A stretch of 30,705 nucleotides of DNA from positions 1 through 30,705 of the forward strand of contig CAJUHT010000001.1 in assembly GCA_910586035.1 (NCBI GenBank), written 5' to 3'. A model generated the notes under the pieces. The model was given only the letters and a program-made list of their open reading frames with translations, was not told the DNA's origin and made no database searches. Source of the DNA: an uncultured Christensenella sp. (lineage in GTDB: Bacteria; Bacillota; Clostridia; Christensenellales; Borkfalkiaceae). Position numbers and translations under genes: made by a program. Below, in pieces: positions 23,229 to 30,705 of the stretch (positions are counted from its first letter, which is position 1; each line of letters opens with the position of its first letter).

Positions 23229-24323
23229 ATGGTAAACAAGGACTTTTTTGCTGCGCTTGCAGATTTGGAAAAAGAAAAGGGTATCCCGCAGGAGATATTT
23301 ATAGAAGCTCTCCGCAACGCTCTCGTTTCGGCTTGTAAAAAGCAGAGCGCGGGCACCGTTGGCGAAGTAGAGCTTAAACTTGTGCCCGAAAAGGGAACTA
23401 TCGAATTCTTTACCGTAAGAACCGTTGTGGAAGAAGTTGCGGACAGGGATTTGGAAATATCGCTCGAAGACGCCCGCGCCATTAAAAAAAGCTATAAATT
23501 AGGGGATAAGGTAACCGAAAAGTTTACCCCCAAAGATTTTTCGCGTATCGCCGCGCAGACGGCCAAGCAGGTTATTCTGCAAAAGCTCCACGAAACGGAG
23601 CGCGACGCCGCAATGAACGAGTTTTCCGATAAGGAAGGCGAGCTTGTCGTTGGTAAAATAAGAAAAATCGACCTTAAAAACGTATACGTAGAACTCGGCA
23701 AAGGTCAGGTTGAGGGGCTTATGCTTCCTTCCGACCAGGTGCCCGGCGAAACTTACAACGTAAACGACAAAATAAAGGTGTTCGTAAAGCGCGTAAAAAG
23801 CGGCTTCAAGGGTGCGCAGGTGCTCGTCAGCCGTTCTTCCGCAGGCTTGGTAAGAAAGCTCTTCGAGGAGGAAGTGCCCGAAATCAAGCAGGGTACGGTA
23901 ATCATTAAGGAAGTGAGCAGGGAAGCGGGCGCAAGAACTAAAATTGCAATTTATTCCGAGGACGCCAGAGTGGACGCAATCGGCGCCTGCGTAGGCAATA
24001 AGGGCGCAAGGGTAAACGCCATTGTAGAAGAGCTTCACGGCGAAAAAATCGATATAATTCCTTGGAGCGAGAACCCGCTGGAATTTATCGCAAAGGCGCT
24101 GTCGCCCGCAAAGGTTATTTCCGTAACCCAGCTCGAAGGCGAAAATACCGCTATGGCGGTTGTGCCCGACGATAAGCTTTCGCTTGCAATCGGCAGGGAC
24201 GGTCAGAACGCCCGCCTTGCGGTAAGGCTTACGGGTTGGAAGATAGACGTCAAGAGCGAGAGTGCGGCGGCTAAGCTCGGAATAGGCGTAAGCGAAGAGG
24301 AAGAGGGCGGAGAAAACTTATAA
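23229..24323 (+). CDS. nusA: Transcription termination/antitermination factor NusA
   Basis: RNA-polymerase-binding elongation factor that modulates pausing, termination and antitermination. At 364 residues it is the short Gram-positive form, without the C-terminal acidic repeats of E. coli NusA. The N-terminal polymerase-binding domain spans about residues 1-125. An S1 domain begins near EGELVVGKIRKIDLKNVYVE. KH1 has GACVGNKGARVNAIVEEL, followed by IDIIPWSENP, and KH2 has KLSLAIGRDGQNARLAVRLTG. A short acidic tail closes the protein. GAGGAG precedes ATG 23229. ylxR follows after a single base. Confidence 0.97.
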   Translation: MVNKDFFAALADLEKEKGIPQEIFIEALRNALVSACKKQSAGTVGEVELKLVPEKGTIEFFTVRTVVEEVADRDLEISLEDARAIKKSYKLGDKVTEKFTPKDFSRIAAQTAKQVILQKLHETERDAAMNEFSDKEGELVVGKIRKIDLKNVYVELGKGQVEGLMLPSDQVPGETYNVNDKIKVFVKRVKSGFKGAQVLVSRSSAGLVRKLFEEEVPEIKQGTVIIKEVSREAGARTKIAIYSEDARVDAIGACVGNKGARVNAIVEELHGEKIDIIPWSENPLEFIAKALSPAKVISVTQLEGENTAMAVVPDDKLSLAIGRDGQNARLAVRLTGWKIDVKSESAAAKLGIGVSEEEEGGENL

Positions 24324-24324
24324 A

Positions 24325-24600
24325 ATGCCCAAATTAAAAAAGATACCGCTCAGGCAGTGCATAGCTTGCCGCGAAGCCAAGGAAAAACGGGATATGCTAA
24401 GGTTGGTAAAGACCCCCGAAGATAAGATTTTTCTTGATTTTTCAGGGAAAGCTTCCGGCAGGGGCGCGTATATATGCGACAATCCCGCCTGTATAGCAAA
24501 GCTTAAAAAGAGCCGACTGTTGGACAGGGTATTTTCCTGTCGGGTAGACGAAAGCGTGTATACGGCAATCGAGGGGGAATATTTTGGCAGGAAAGGTTGA
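24325..24600 (+). CDS. ylxR: YlxR/RnpM family RNA-binding protein
   Basis: A 91-residue protein of the DUF448 family. The B. subtilis member has been described as a modulator binding RNase P RNA, hence the name RnpM. Visible family features are IPLRQCIACREAKEKRDMLR at the start and DFSGKASGRGAYICDNPACI in the middle, the latter being the GRGAY-C signature. A third conserved block KLKKSRLLDRVF follows. Cysteines at CIAC and CDNPAC may hold structure or metal. It starts one base after the nusA stop, with GGCGGAG at the end of nusA as ribosome site. Its end overlaps the next gene by 17 bases. Confidence 0.92.
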   Translation: MPKLKKIPLRQCIACREAKEKRDMLRLVKTPEDKIFLDFSGKASGRGAYICDNPACIAKLKKSRLLDRVFSCRVDESVYTAIEGEYFGRKG

Positions 24601-24898
24601 AACCTACGTCGGATTCTGTCTGCGGGCGCGGAAAATAACGCTTGGCGGCGGTTCGATTGATATGCTGAAAAAGGGCGTTTTTCTGATTATGGTATGTTCT
24701 ACCGCGTCGGAAAACACGTTTAAACTCGCGCTTAAATATAAAAAGAGATTTAACTGTCCGCTTATGGTTTGCAATGCTGGGCTGGAAAACGCCGTGCATA
24801 AACAGGACTGCAAATTGGCGGCTGTCAGGGACGCCGAGCTTGCGCGCGCGATTTGCGCCAACGCGGGCGGCGATTACGAATTATATACCGAGAGGTGA
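24584..24898 (+). CDS. ylxQ: L7Ae/YlxQ-family ribosomal-protein-like kink-turn binder (TTG start)
   Basis: A 104-residue member of the L7Ae/L30e/S12e/Gadd45 fold that occupies the ylxQ slot of the nusA operon. B. subtilis YlxQ binds kink-turn RNA. The pattern VGFCLRARKITLGGGSIDML matches the family's G-L-C-x-R-A-x-K opening. It is followed by the strand FLIMVCSTASENTFKLAL and a helix, then CPLMVCNAGLENAV. The start is TTG 24584, supported by GAGGGGG (24571-24577) 6 bases upstream and by the lack of an earlier suitable codon. It lies inside the end of ylxR. RNA-binding function is inferred from the family. Confidence 0.82.
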   Translation: MAGKVETYVGFCLRARKITLGGGSIDMLKKGVFLIMVCSTASENTFKLALKYKKRFNCPLMVCNAGLENAVHKQDCKLAAVRDAELARAICANAGGDYELYTER

Positions 24899-24902
24899 TG
24901 GT

Positions 24903-27464
24903 ATGGCAAAATACGAAAACATTGTCAGTATTGCTAAAATGTTATCGGAGGGAACGGTAAGCGAACTTTCTAAAAAGGTTGCGGCAGCCGAGAGAACGGC
25001 GGGCGATATTTTAAAGCGCCTTGCCGAGCTTGACAATGCAAGAATGGCAAAACGCGCAGAAGAAGAGAGAATTGCGCGCGAAGCGGCAGCAGCGGAAGAA
25101 GCCGCCGCCAAGAAGACCGAAGAGAGAGTAATAGAAGAAGTTCAGCCTGAACCCGAGGTTGTGGAGGAGAAGGTTGTAATAACCGAAGAACCCGTAAAGG
25201 AAGAAGTTAAAACGGAAAAGGCGGCAGAAGAAAAACCCGTTGCGGAAGCGAGCAAGCCCGAACAGGTTGCCGAACCCGTAAAGGAAGAGGTTAAACCCGC
25301 AAAGCCGGCAAGACCTTCCTATATAGTGGCGAAAGCTCCCGTAGCTCCGCCCAAGACTTACGTAAACAGGGATAACGCGGCGGGCAACAGACCTGCGCGC
25401 CCCCAGTACGGTCAGGCGCCCCGCAACGGCGCTCCCGCTTCAAGACCTGCGGGCGGCGCAAAGTACGTTGCGCCCGCTACGGCTCAGCCCGCAAAGCCTG
25501 CGGGCAAGAATTTCGGTGCGGATAAAAAGAAACAGAGTTTTGAAAAGACTTATGTGGAGAGGGACAGGCATACCATTTCCAAGCGCGCGCTTGTTAAACA
25601 GCAGGGCGCCACGGTTGCCGATTTTGACGAGAACAAGAGCGGTTACAGAAAGCTCAGGGTTAAAAAAGCCAAGTCAAATCAGGGCTCGCAGACGATTAAA
25701 ATCGACCACGCAGTTGTAACTACCAACGATATTCCTTTAAAAGTACTGTCTGAAAAGATTGGTATGTCCGCCGTTGAAATTACTAAGTGGCTGTTTAAAG
25801 AGGGCATTATGAAGACGGTAAACGAGTCCATCGACTACGATACCGCCGCGCTTCTTGCCGCAAGTATGGATATAGAGCTGGAATATAAACCCGAAAAGAC
25901 GGCGGAAGAAATTCTCAGCGAAAAGCAGGCGGATACGGTTGAAGAAATCGAAAGCCTTGTTCCGCGCGCTCCCGTCGTTACCGTTATGGGGCACGTAGAC
26001 CACGGTAAAACCTCGCTTTTGGACTATATAAGAAAGGCTAACAACGCCGCCGGCGAAGCGGGCGGCATAACCCAGCATATAGGCGCGTACTCGGTAAGCG
26101 TAAAGGGCAAAAGCATTACGTTTATCGATACCCCCGGACACGAAGCGTTTACGGCGATGCGCGCCCGCGGCGCAATGGTAACGGATATTGTAATACTCGT
26201 CGTTGCCGCCGACGACGGCATAATGCCGCAGACGGTGGAAGCGATAAACCACGCCAAAGCGGCGGGCGTATCCATCGTAGTTGCAGTAAACAAAATGGAT
26301 AAAGTGGGCGCAAATCCCGAAAAAATCAAACAGGAACTTACTACGCACGAACTTGTGCCCGAAGAATGGGGCGGTACGACTCCCGTTTGCCCTATCTCCT
26401 GCAAGACGGGCGAGGGAATAGACTCGTTGCTTGAAAACGTGTTGCTTGTTGCGGAAATGAAGGAGCTTTTGGCAAATCCCGAAAGGCAGGCGCGCGGCGT
26501 TATTATCGAAGCTCAGCTCGATAAGGGCAAAGGTCCCGTTGCTACCGTGCTTGTGCAGAACGGTACGTTGCACACGGGCGACAATATCATATCAGGTATG
26601 GTTACGGGGCGCGTGCGCGCAATGCTCGACGATAAGGGCAGAACTGTAAAGGAAGCGGGACCGTCTATGGCGGTGTTCGTACTCGGCTTCGAAGAGGTGC
26701 CCAACGCTGGCGACTCGCTGTTTGCCGTAACGCAGGACTTAATGAAGTCGGTAATAGAAGAGAGAAAGAGAAAGGAAAGCGACGAAATGGTAAAAGTTAC
26801 TTCCAAAGTTTCTCTCGACGACGTGTTCGGAAAAATTGCCGAAGGCAATATGAAGACCTTGAACCTTATAATCAAGGGCGACGTGCAGGGCTCGGTTGAA
26901 GCCGTTAAGCAGTCGGTTATAAAGCTTTCCAACGAGGAAGTGCAGGTAAAGGTAATTCACAGCGGCGCGGGCGCGATTACGGAATCGGACGTTATGCTTG
27001 CCGATTCTTCGAACGCAATCATACTCGGCTTCAACGTTCGTCCCGACGCTAAGGCAAGGGTAACCGCCGAGCGCGGAAAGATTGACGTAAGGTGTTACAG
27101 AATTATTTACGACTTGCTCGACGATATGGAAGCCGCGCTTAAAGGTATGCTTACGCCCAAGTATCAGGACGTTTATCTCGGCAAGTGCGAAGTGCGCCAG
27201 ACTTTCAAAATTACGGGCGTCGGCAACATCGCAGGTTGCTACGTGCTCGACGGCAAAATTATTCGCGGCGGCAAGCTGAGAATATACAGGGACGACGTGC
27301 TTGTCGTTGAGGGTAACGTTCGACAGTTGAAGAGATTTAAAGACGACGTTAAGGAAGTAAACTACAATTACGAGTGCGGATGCGCAATCGAAGGGTTTAA
27401 CGACATAAAGGTCGGCGACATAATTGAGTGTTATTCTATCGAGGAGATTGCTCCGAAGGGCTAA
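24903..27464 (+). CDS. infB: Translation initiation factor IF-2
   Basis: GTPase that places initiator tRNA on the 30S subunit. The 853-residue protein has a long charged, low-complexity N-terminal region (about 1-270). It includes a Glu/Val/Lys/Pro stretch with EPVKEEVK occurring twice (25188 and 25272) and an Ala/Pro/Arg/Asn-rich stretch. An IF2-N module follows near residues 275-330 (DIPLKVLSEKIGMSAVEITKWL). The GTPase has G1 GHVDHGKT (residues 363-370), GGITQHIGAY, G3 DTPGHEAF and G4 NKMD. Domains II-IV follow, with the C-terminal EVRQTFKITGVGNIAGCYV region. ATG 24903 follows AGAGG by 7 bases. Upstream in-frame codons are disfavoured because they overlap ylxQ. Confidence 0.97.
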   Translation: MAKYENIVSIAKMLSEGTVSELSKKVAAAERTAGDILKRLAELDNARMAKRAEEERIAREAAAAEEAAAKKTEERVIEEVQPEPEVVEEKVVITEEPVKEEVKTEKAAEEKPVAEASKPEQVAEPVKEEVKPAKPARPSYIVAKAPVAPPKTYVNRDNAAGNRPARPQYGQAPRNGAPASRPAGGAKYVAPATAQPAKPAGKNFGADKKKQSFEKTYVERDRHTISKRALVKQQGATVADFDENKSGYRKLRVKKAKSNQGSQTIKIDHAVVTTNDIPLKVLSEKIGMSAVEITKWLFKEGIMKTVNESIDYDTAALLAASMDIELEYKPEKTAEEILSEKQADTVEEIESLVPRAPVVTVMGHVDHGKTSLLDYIRKANNAAGEAGGITQHIGAYSVSVKGKSITFIDTPGHEAFTAMRARGAMVTDIVILVVAADDGIMPQTVEAINHAKAAGVSIVVAVNKMDKVGANPEKIKQELTTHELVPEEWGGTTPVCPISCKTGEGIDSLLENVLLVAEMKELLANPERQARGVIIEAQLDKGKGPVATVLVQNGTLHTGDNIISGMVTGRVRAMLDDKGRTVKEAGPSMAVFVLGFEEVPNAGDSLFAVTQDLMKSVIEERKRKESDEMVKVTSKVSLDDVFGKIAEGNMKTLNLIIKGDVQGSVEAVKQSVIKLSNEEVQVKVIHSGAGAITESDVMLADSSNAIILGFNVRPDAKARVTAERGKIDVRCYRIIYDLLDDMEAALKGMLTPKYQDVYLGKCEVRQTFKITGVGNIAGCYVLDGKIIRGGKLRIYRDDVLVVEGNVRQLKRFKDDVKEVNYNYECGCAIEGFNDIKVGDIIECYSIEEIAPKG

Positions 27465-27467
27465 AAT

Positions 27468-27842
27468 ATGAAGGGTTTGAGAGGGGAAAGGCTGTCAAGT
27501 CAGTTCCGTGAAGAAATTTACGGAGTTATTTCCACCGATTTGAGAAACAAATATCCCGCTATGAGCGCGATTATAAGCATTATAAACGCGGACGTTGCGC
27601 CCGACTTGAAGAGTTGTAAGGTCTTTGTAAGTATTTACGACCCCAACGAGCAGAAGAAGCGCGATACGTTTAAAATTCTTGTGGAAAACGCGGGATATAT
27701 CAGGCACGAACTTTCGAAAGTGCTGAGGATACGCACTGTTCCCGAACTCCGTTTCGTTATGGACGAGAGTATGGAATACGGCGATAAGATTGACAAGTTG
27801 CTTAAAGGAATCGAGGACGGCAACGGAGGCGCAAATGACTAA
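27468..27842 (+). CDS. rbfA: Ribosome-binding factor A
   Basis: Late 30S assembly factor that binds near the 5' helix of 16S rRNA. The 124-residue single KH-like domain shows RLSSQFREEIYGVIS at the N-terminus, DVAPDLKSCKVFVSIY in the centre, and the C-terminal block YIRHELSKVLRIRTVPELRFVMDESMEYG, which is the family's most conserved part. The start is 3 bases after the infB stop. Its end overlaps the nrnA start by 8 bases (ATGACTAA). Confidence 0.96.
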   Translation: MKGLRGERLSSQFREEIYGVISTDLRNKYPAMSAIISIINADVAPDLKSCKVFVSIYDPNEQKKRDTFKILVENAGYIRHELSKVLRIRTVPELRFVMDESMEYGDKIDKLLKGIEDGNGGAND

Positions 27843-28803
27843 CAACAGTCTTTCGGAAGTGGCGGCAATTTTAAAAAGAGCAAAAAGCGTGGCTGTGCTT
27901 TGCCACGTGCGCCCCGACGGCGACGCGCTCGGCAGCGGTTTTGCCCTGTGCAACGCCTTGAAAAACGAGGGTAAAAACGCATATATGCTGTTTGAAGAGC
28001 AACCGCCGGAAAGACTGTGTATTTTTAATACTATGGCGGAATATTACACCGCTTTGCCCGTGGATATAAGCGCAATCGATTTGTTTGTGTCGGTTGACAG
28101 TGCGGATATTTCAAGGCTTGGGGCGTTTTCTTCGCAGTTTGGCTCTTTCAAAGGCAAAACGTTGAATATCGACCATCACATTTCCAATCCTAAATTTGCA
28201 AAATATAATTACGTTATTGCGGACAGTACCGCAACCTGCGAAATTATGCCCGAAATTTTTGAAGAGGCGGGTTTTGAAATAACAAAAGACTTAGCCGATT
28301 TGCTTGCGTTGGGGCTTTTGACGGACAGCGGCAACTTTTCCCACCGCGACGTAAGCGCAAAAACCTTTTCGGTTGCGGCAAAACTGCGGGAAAAGGGCGC
28401 GGATATTTGCGATATTGGTTATCAAATGTTCACCCGCCAGACAAAGGCGCGCGCACTGTTGTATAGCAGAGTGCTCGGCAAAATGCGTTTCGAACTTGAA
28501 GACAAGTTGGTATTTCTCACTGTTACGCAGAAAGATTTCGCCGAAACGGGCACGGATAAAAGCCAGACGGAAGGCTTTGTGGATTTTCCTCTGTCGATTG
28601 ACGGTGTGGAAGTTTCGGTATCTTTAATGGAAGTTAGGAAAAATCAGTATAAAGCTTCTTTGCGTAGCCGAAGCGTCAACGTAAACGCCGTGGCGGAAAG
28701 ATTCGGCGGCGGCGGGCACGTGCTTGCCAGCGGCTGTATGCTGTTCGGGGAATACGAAGAGGTGGTTGAACGGCTTACTCACGCGGTTTATCAGCAAATA
28801 TGA
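27835..28803 (+). CDS. nrnA: DHH/DHHA1 phosphoesterase, NrnA-type oligoribonuclease/pAp phosphatase
   Basis: Degrades short RNA oligonucleotides and dephosphorylates 3'-phosphoadenosine 5'-phosphate in characterised relatives. The DHH domain contains CHVRPDGDALGSG (metal ligands), VSVDSADISRLG, the signature NIDHHISNPKFA, and LGLLTDSGNF. The C-terminal DHHA1 domain ends with RFGGGGHVLASGCML, the substrate-binding glycine-rich motif. The length of 322 residues is typical. ATG 27835 is supported by GGAGG (27825-27829). In Bacillota this gene commonly sits between rbfA and truB, as here; it overlaps truB by ATGA. Confidence 0.93.
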   Translation: MTNNSLSEVAAILKRAKSVAVLCHVRPDGDALGSGFALCNALKNEGKNAYMLFEEQPPERLCIFNTMAEYYTALPVDISAIDLFVSVDSADISRLGAFSSQFGSFKGKTLNIDHHISNPKFAKYNYVIADSTATCEIMPEIFEEAGFEITKDLADLLALGLLTDSGNFSHRDVSAKTFSVAAKLREKGADICDIGYQMFTRQTKARALLYSRVLGKMRFELEDKLVFLTVTQKDFAETGTDKSQTEGFVDFPLSIDGVEVSVSLMEVRKNQYKASLRSRSVNVNAVAERFGGGGHVLASGCMLFGEYEEVVERLTHAVYQQI

Positions 28804-29648
28804 CGGGGTTTATCATAGTAAACAAAGCGGAGGGGCGCAGTTCCGCAAGGGAAGTAGCCGTAATTAAGCGGCTTACGCATACTCCCTGCGGGCATATGGG
28901 AACGCTTGACCCAATGGCGAGCGGTGTTCTGCCCGTAGCTGTGGGAAACGCGGCAAGGCTCTTCGATTATTTTTTGAAAAAGGAAAAGACTTACGTTGCA
29001 ACTTTCCGTTTCGGAACGCATTATGATACGCTCGATACTACGGGCGCGGTTTTAAACGACGGCGGCAGAATTCCCTCTAAAAACGAGATTATCGAAGCGA
29101 TTCCTTCGCTTGTCGGAGAAGTTTGGCAGGTGCCGCCTAAGTACAGCGCAAAAAACGTAAACGGACAGCGCGGCTATCAGTTGGCGCGTGGCGGCGTTGA
29201 GTTCGAATTGCCGCCTAAAAAGGTAACGGTTAAGTCGATAAAGCTTTTAAACGGGCTTGGTTACGGAGAATTTTCCTTTGAAATAGAGTGCGGCGGCGGC
29301 ACGTATATCCGTTCCATAGCAAGGGATATGGCGGCAAAGTTGGGTACTTTTGCGGCGATGAGCGCGTTGAAAAGGACTAGGAGCGGACCGTTTTTAATAG
29401 AAAATTCAGTATCTACCGATTTGCTTGACGAAGATAATTTACATAAATATTTTATACCTTGCGACAGTGTTTTGCCGCTCGAAAGTATATATGCCGAAGG
29501 GGAAACGGCTAAAAAAATCTTTAACGGCGTTTGCGTAAATTGTAATTACAAAGACGGCTTATATAAACTTTATAACGCAGAAAAATCATTTTACGGTTTG
29601 GCGGAGGTCGCCGAAGGCATTTTAAAGGTGAGGACAAAATTATGCTGA
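28800..29648 (+). CDS. truB: tRNA pseudouridine(55) synthase
   Basis: Makes pseudouridine 55 in the T-loop of tRNAs. GFIIVNKAEGRSSAREV corresponds to the conserved G-x-x-x-x-D/N-K-P opening, though the usual Pro is Ala here. CGHMGTLDPMASGVLPVAVG carries the catalytic Asp37. KTYVATFRFGTHYDTLDTTG, QVPPKYSAKNVNGQRGYQLAR and the GGGTYIRSIARDMAAKLG block all match TruB. The 282-residue length allows only a short C-terminal part. Translation is coupled to nrnA (ATGA overlap), and the gene overlaps ribF by 7 bases. Confidence 0.96.
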   Translation: MTGFIIVNKAEGRSSAREVAVIKRLTHTPCGHMGTLDPMASGVLPVAVGNAARLFDYFLKKEKTYVATFRFGTHYDTLDTTGAVLNDGGRIPSKNEIIEAIPSLVGEVWQVPPKYSAKNVNGQRGYQLARGGVEFELPPKKVTVKSIKLLNGLGYGEFSFEIECGGGTYIRSIARDMAAKLGTFAAMSALKRTRSGPFLIENSVSTDLLDEDNLHKYFIPCDSVLPLESIYAEGETAKKIFNGVCVNCNYKDGLYKLYNAEKSFYGLAEVAEGILKVRTKLC

Positions 29649-30705
29649 CGATAGTTGAATACGGAAAAGACGGATACGAATTCCCCGCGCTCATAGTTCT
29701 TGGGTGCTTCGACGCCGTTCATCTCGGTCATAGAGAGCTGTTGAAAAAAGCCAAATTACAGGCTAAAATCAACGGGCTCGATTTGGGCGTTATGGTCTTT
29801 AAGGGCGGCAAAAGCGATAAGCTTTTGTATTCTTTCGAGGAAAGAATTGCCTTGCTTGAACAGTATAACGTAAAATTTGTGCTTGCCGTAGAATTTAACG
29901 AAGAATTTAAAGCCATTGCGCCCCTTGATTTTCTGCGGGAAATAGAGGATAAAATAAACGTTAAGGCGTATATGAGCGGTAAAGATTTTCGCTTCGGCGC
30001 GCAGGCTAAGGGCAAATCGTCCACGCTCAAAAATTACGCCGAGGACGATGAAAACGGCGTTTGGTATATGCCCGTTAAGGACGTAACCTTAGGAAGCGAT
30101 AAGGTCAGCACGACGCTTATCAAGTCCTGCCTTGACGCGGGCAATGTCGCGCGCGCAAACGAGTTGTTGGGCGGCGAGTTTTCTCTCAGCGGCGAAGTGG
30201 TAAAGGGCGAGGGCAGAGGTACCTCGGTAGTCGGCTTCCCTACGGTGAATATTGTTTATCCCGATTGGAAATATCCCATCAAGCAGGGAGTTTACAGCGT
30301 TAAATGCACTGTTGGCGATACCGATTATCAGGGCATTGCAAACTTCGGCACCTGTCCTACGTTCGGCGATAAGCGCGTAGCGTTGGAAACGTATCTCGAA
30401 GGTTTCAGCGGGAATTTGTACGGTCAAACTTTGACTATACGATTTATTGATTATGTCCGCGATATAGAACAGTTTGAATCTCCTTCGGCATTGAGCGCGC
30501 AGTTGCAAAGCGATTTGCAGAGTGTTAGCGAAGAAGTAGTTGTTGCCGACGCGTCAAGCGAGGTTGTGGAGGAAGTTGTTGAAGCGCCTGCGGTAGTAGA
30601 ACAGCCCGTTGAAGAGGTTACGGCAGAACCCGAGGCGCAGACAGAACAGTCCGTTGAAGAGGTTACGGCAGAACCCGAGGAACAGACAGAACAGCCCGTT
30701 GAAGA
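29642..30705 (+). CDS. ribF: Riboflavin kinase/FAD synthetase with acidic repeat extension, 3' truncated
   Basis: Converts riboflavin to FMN and, in canonical enzymes, FMN to FAD. ATG 29642 has GGTGAGG 8 bases upstream and overlaps the truB stop. The N-terminal nucleotidyltransferase has GCFDAVHLGH (His27, His30; usually GNFDGVHLGH), but the next conserved motif TFDPHP is replaced by VFKGGK, a marked divergence. GKDFRFGAQAKG follows. The riboflavin kinase domain has GEVVKGEGRG and GFPTVNI (residues 198-204), then ANFGTCPTFG and LETYLEGF. The normal end (about residue 295) is followed by a Glu/Val/Pro/Ala-rich extension with 15-residue repeats from about residue 320. The frame is still open at the right edge, with 354 residues visible. 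Confidence 0.92.
   Translation, partial: MLTIVEYGKDGYEFPALIVLGCFDAVHLGHRELLKKAKLQAKINGLDLGVMVFKGGKSDKLLYSFEERIALLEQYNVKFVLAVEFNEEFKAIAPLDFLREIEDKINVKAYMSGKDFRFGAQAKGKSSTLKNYAEDDENGVWYMPVKDVTLGSDKVSTTLIKSCLDAGNVARANELLGGEFSLSGEVVKGEGRGTSVVGFPTVNIVYPDWKYPIKQGVYSVKCTVGDTDYQGIANFGTCPTFGDKRVALETYLEGFSGNLYGQTLTIRFIDYVRDIEQFESPSALSAQLQSDLQSVSEEVVVADASSEVVEEVVEAPAVVEQPVEEVTAEPEAQTEQSVEEVTAEPEEQTEQPVE
30599..30705 (+). repeat. 45-bp in-frame tandem repeats in the ribF 3' region
   Basis: Two full 45-base units (30599-30643 and 30644-30688) and the first 17 bases of a third differ at only a few positions. They encode the 15-residue unit EQPVEEVTAEPEAQT with Pro/Ser and Ala/Glu changes. The array continues beyond the window. 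Near-identity at DNA level suggests recent slippage or recombination and probable copy-number variation. Confidence 0.9.

Noticed and set aside
25140..25320. Repetitive Glu/Lys/Val/Pro region of infB as an inserted element
   Set aside because: Charged low-complexity linkers are normal in the IF-2 N-terminal region and the frame is uninterrupted.
30599..30705. CRISPR-like repeats at the right edge
   Set aside because: Units are directly adjacent, 45 bp, in frame with ribF and without spacers; they are coding tandem repeats.

Overview
The window is a dense, almost entirely plus-strand stretch of a bacterial chromosome. Gene families and gene order point to Bacillota, class Clostridia. The signs are the order rimP-nusA-ylxR-ylxQ-infB-rbfA-nrnA-truB-ribF, the order purE-purC-purF-purM-purN-purH-purD followed by a single-chain PurL with a C-terminal glutaminase, NrdR, a short ProB without a PUA domain, and a flavodiiron protein. 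Shine-Dalgarno sites and TTGACA/TATAAT-type promoters are classical. The flavodiiron protein and the Fe-S enzymes suggest an anaerobe; an uncultured gut Clostridia lineage is plausible, but that is inference.

Layout. 1-1027: 3' part of glutamate dehydrogenase (gdhA), then a clear terminator. 1137-3208: a consensus promoter and the proBA pair for proline synthesis. 3237-6274: an AEC-family transporter, a flavodiiron protein and MscL, closed by a GC-rich hairpin. 6427-6729: a minus-strand DUF1294 membrane protein, the only credible minus-strand gene. 6777-19426: the purine operon purE, purC, a PurF paralogue with a degenerate glutaminase site, purF, purM, purN, purH, purD and purL, closed by a strong terminator. 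19480-22615: nrdR behind a promoter with an NrdR box in its spacer, ispG, and a 511-residue PolC-like protein. 22619-30705: a strong promoter with a structured leader, then the translation/transcription operon from rimP to ribF, which runs off the right edge.

The purine block encodes most of the path from PRPP to IMP. purB is not in the window, and no purK is seen. No tRNA, rRNA, CRISPR, insertion sequence or prophage gene was found, and no gene-free stretch exceeds about 205 bases.

The most notable points are these. (1) At the place where Clostridia carry full-length polC there is a protein with only the PolC N-terminal region, OB fold and DEDDh exonuclease; PHP and polymerase domains are absent. 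(2) A PurF paralogue with an intact PRPP loop but a dead glutaminase site sits just before canonical PurF. (3) RibF carries an acidic C-terminal extension with 45-bp tandem repeats and a degenerate adenylyltransferase region. (4) An NrdR-box-like palindrome fills the spacer of the nrdR promoter exactly. (5) Several structured intergenic or leader elements occur, at purH-purD, the rimP leader, and an inverted repeat around the -35 of the AEC transporter promoter.
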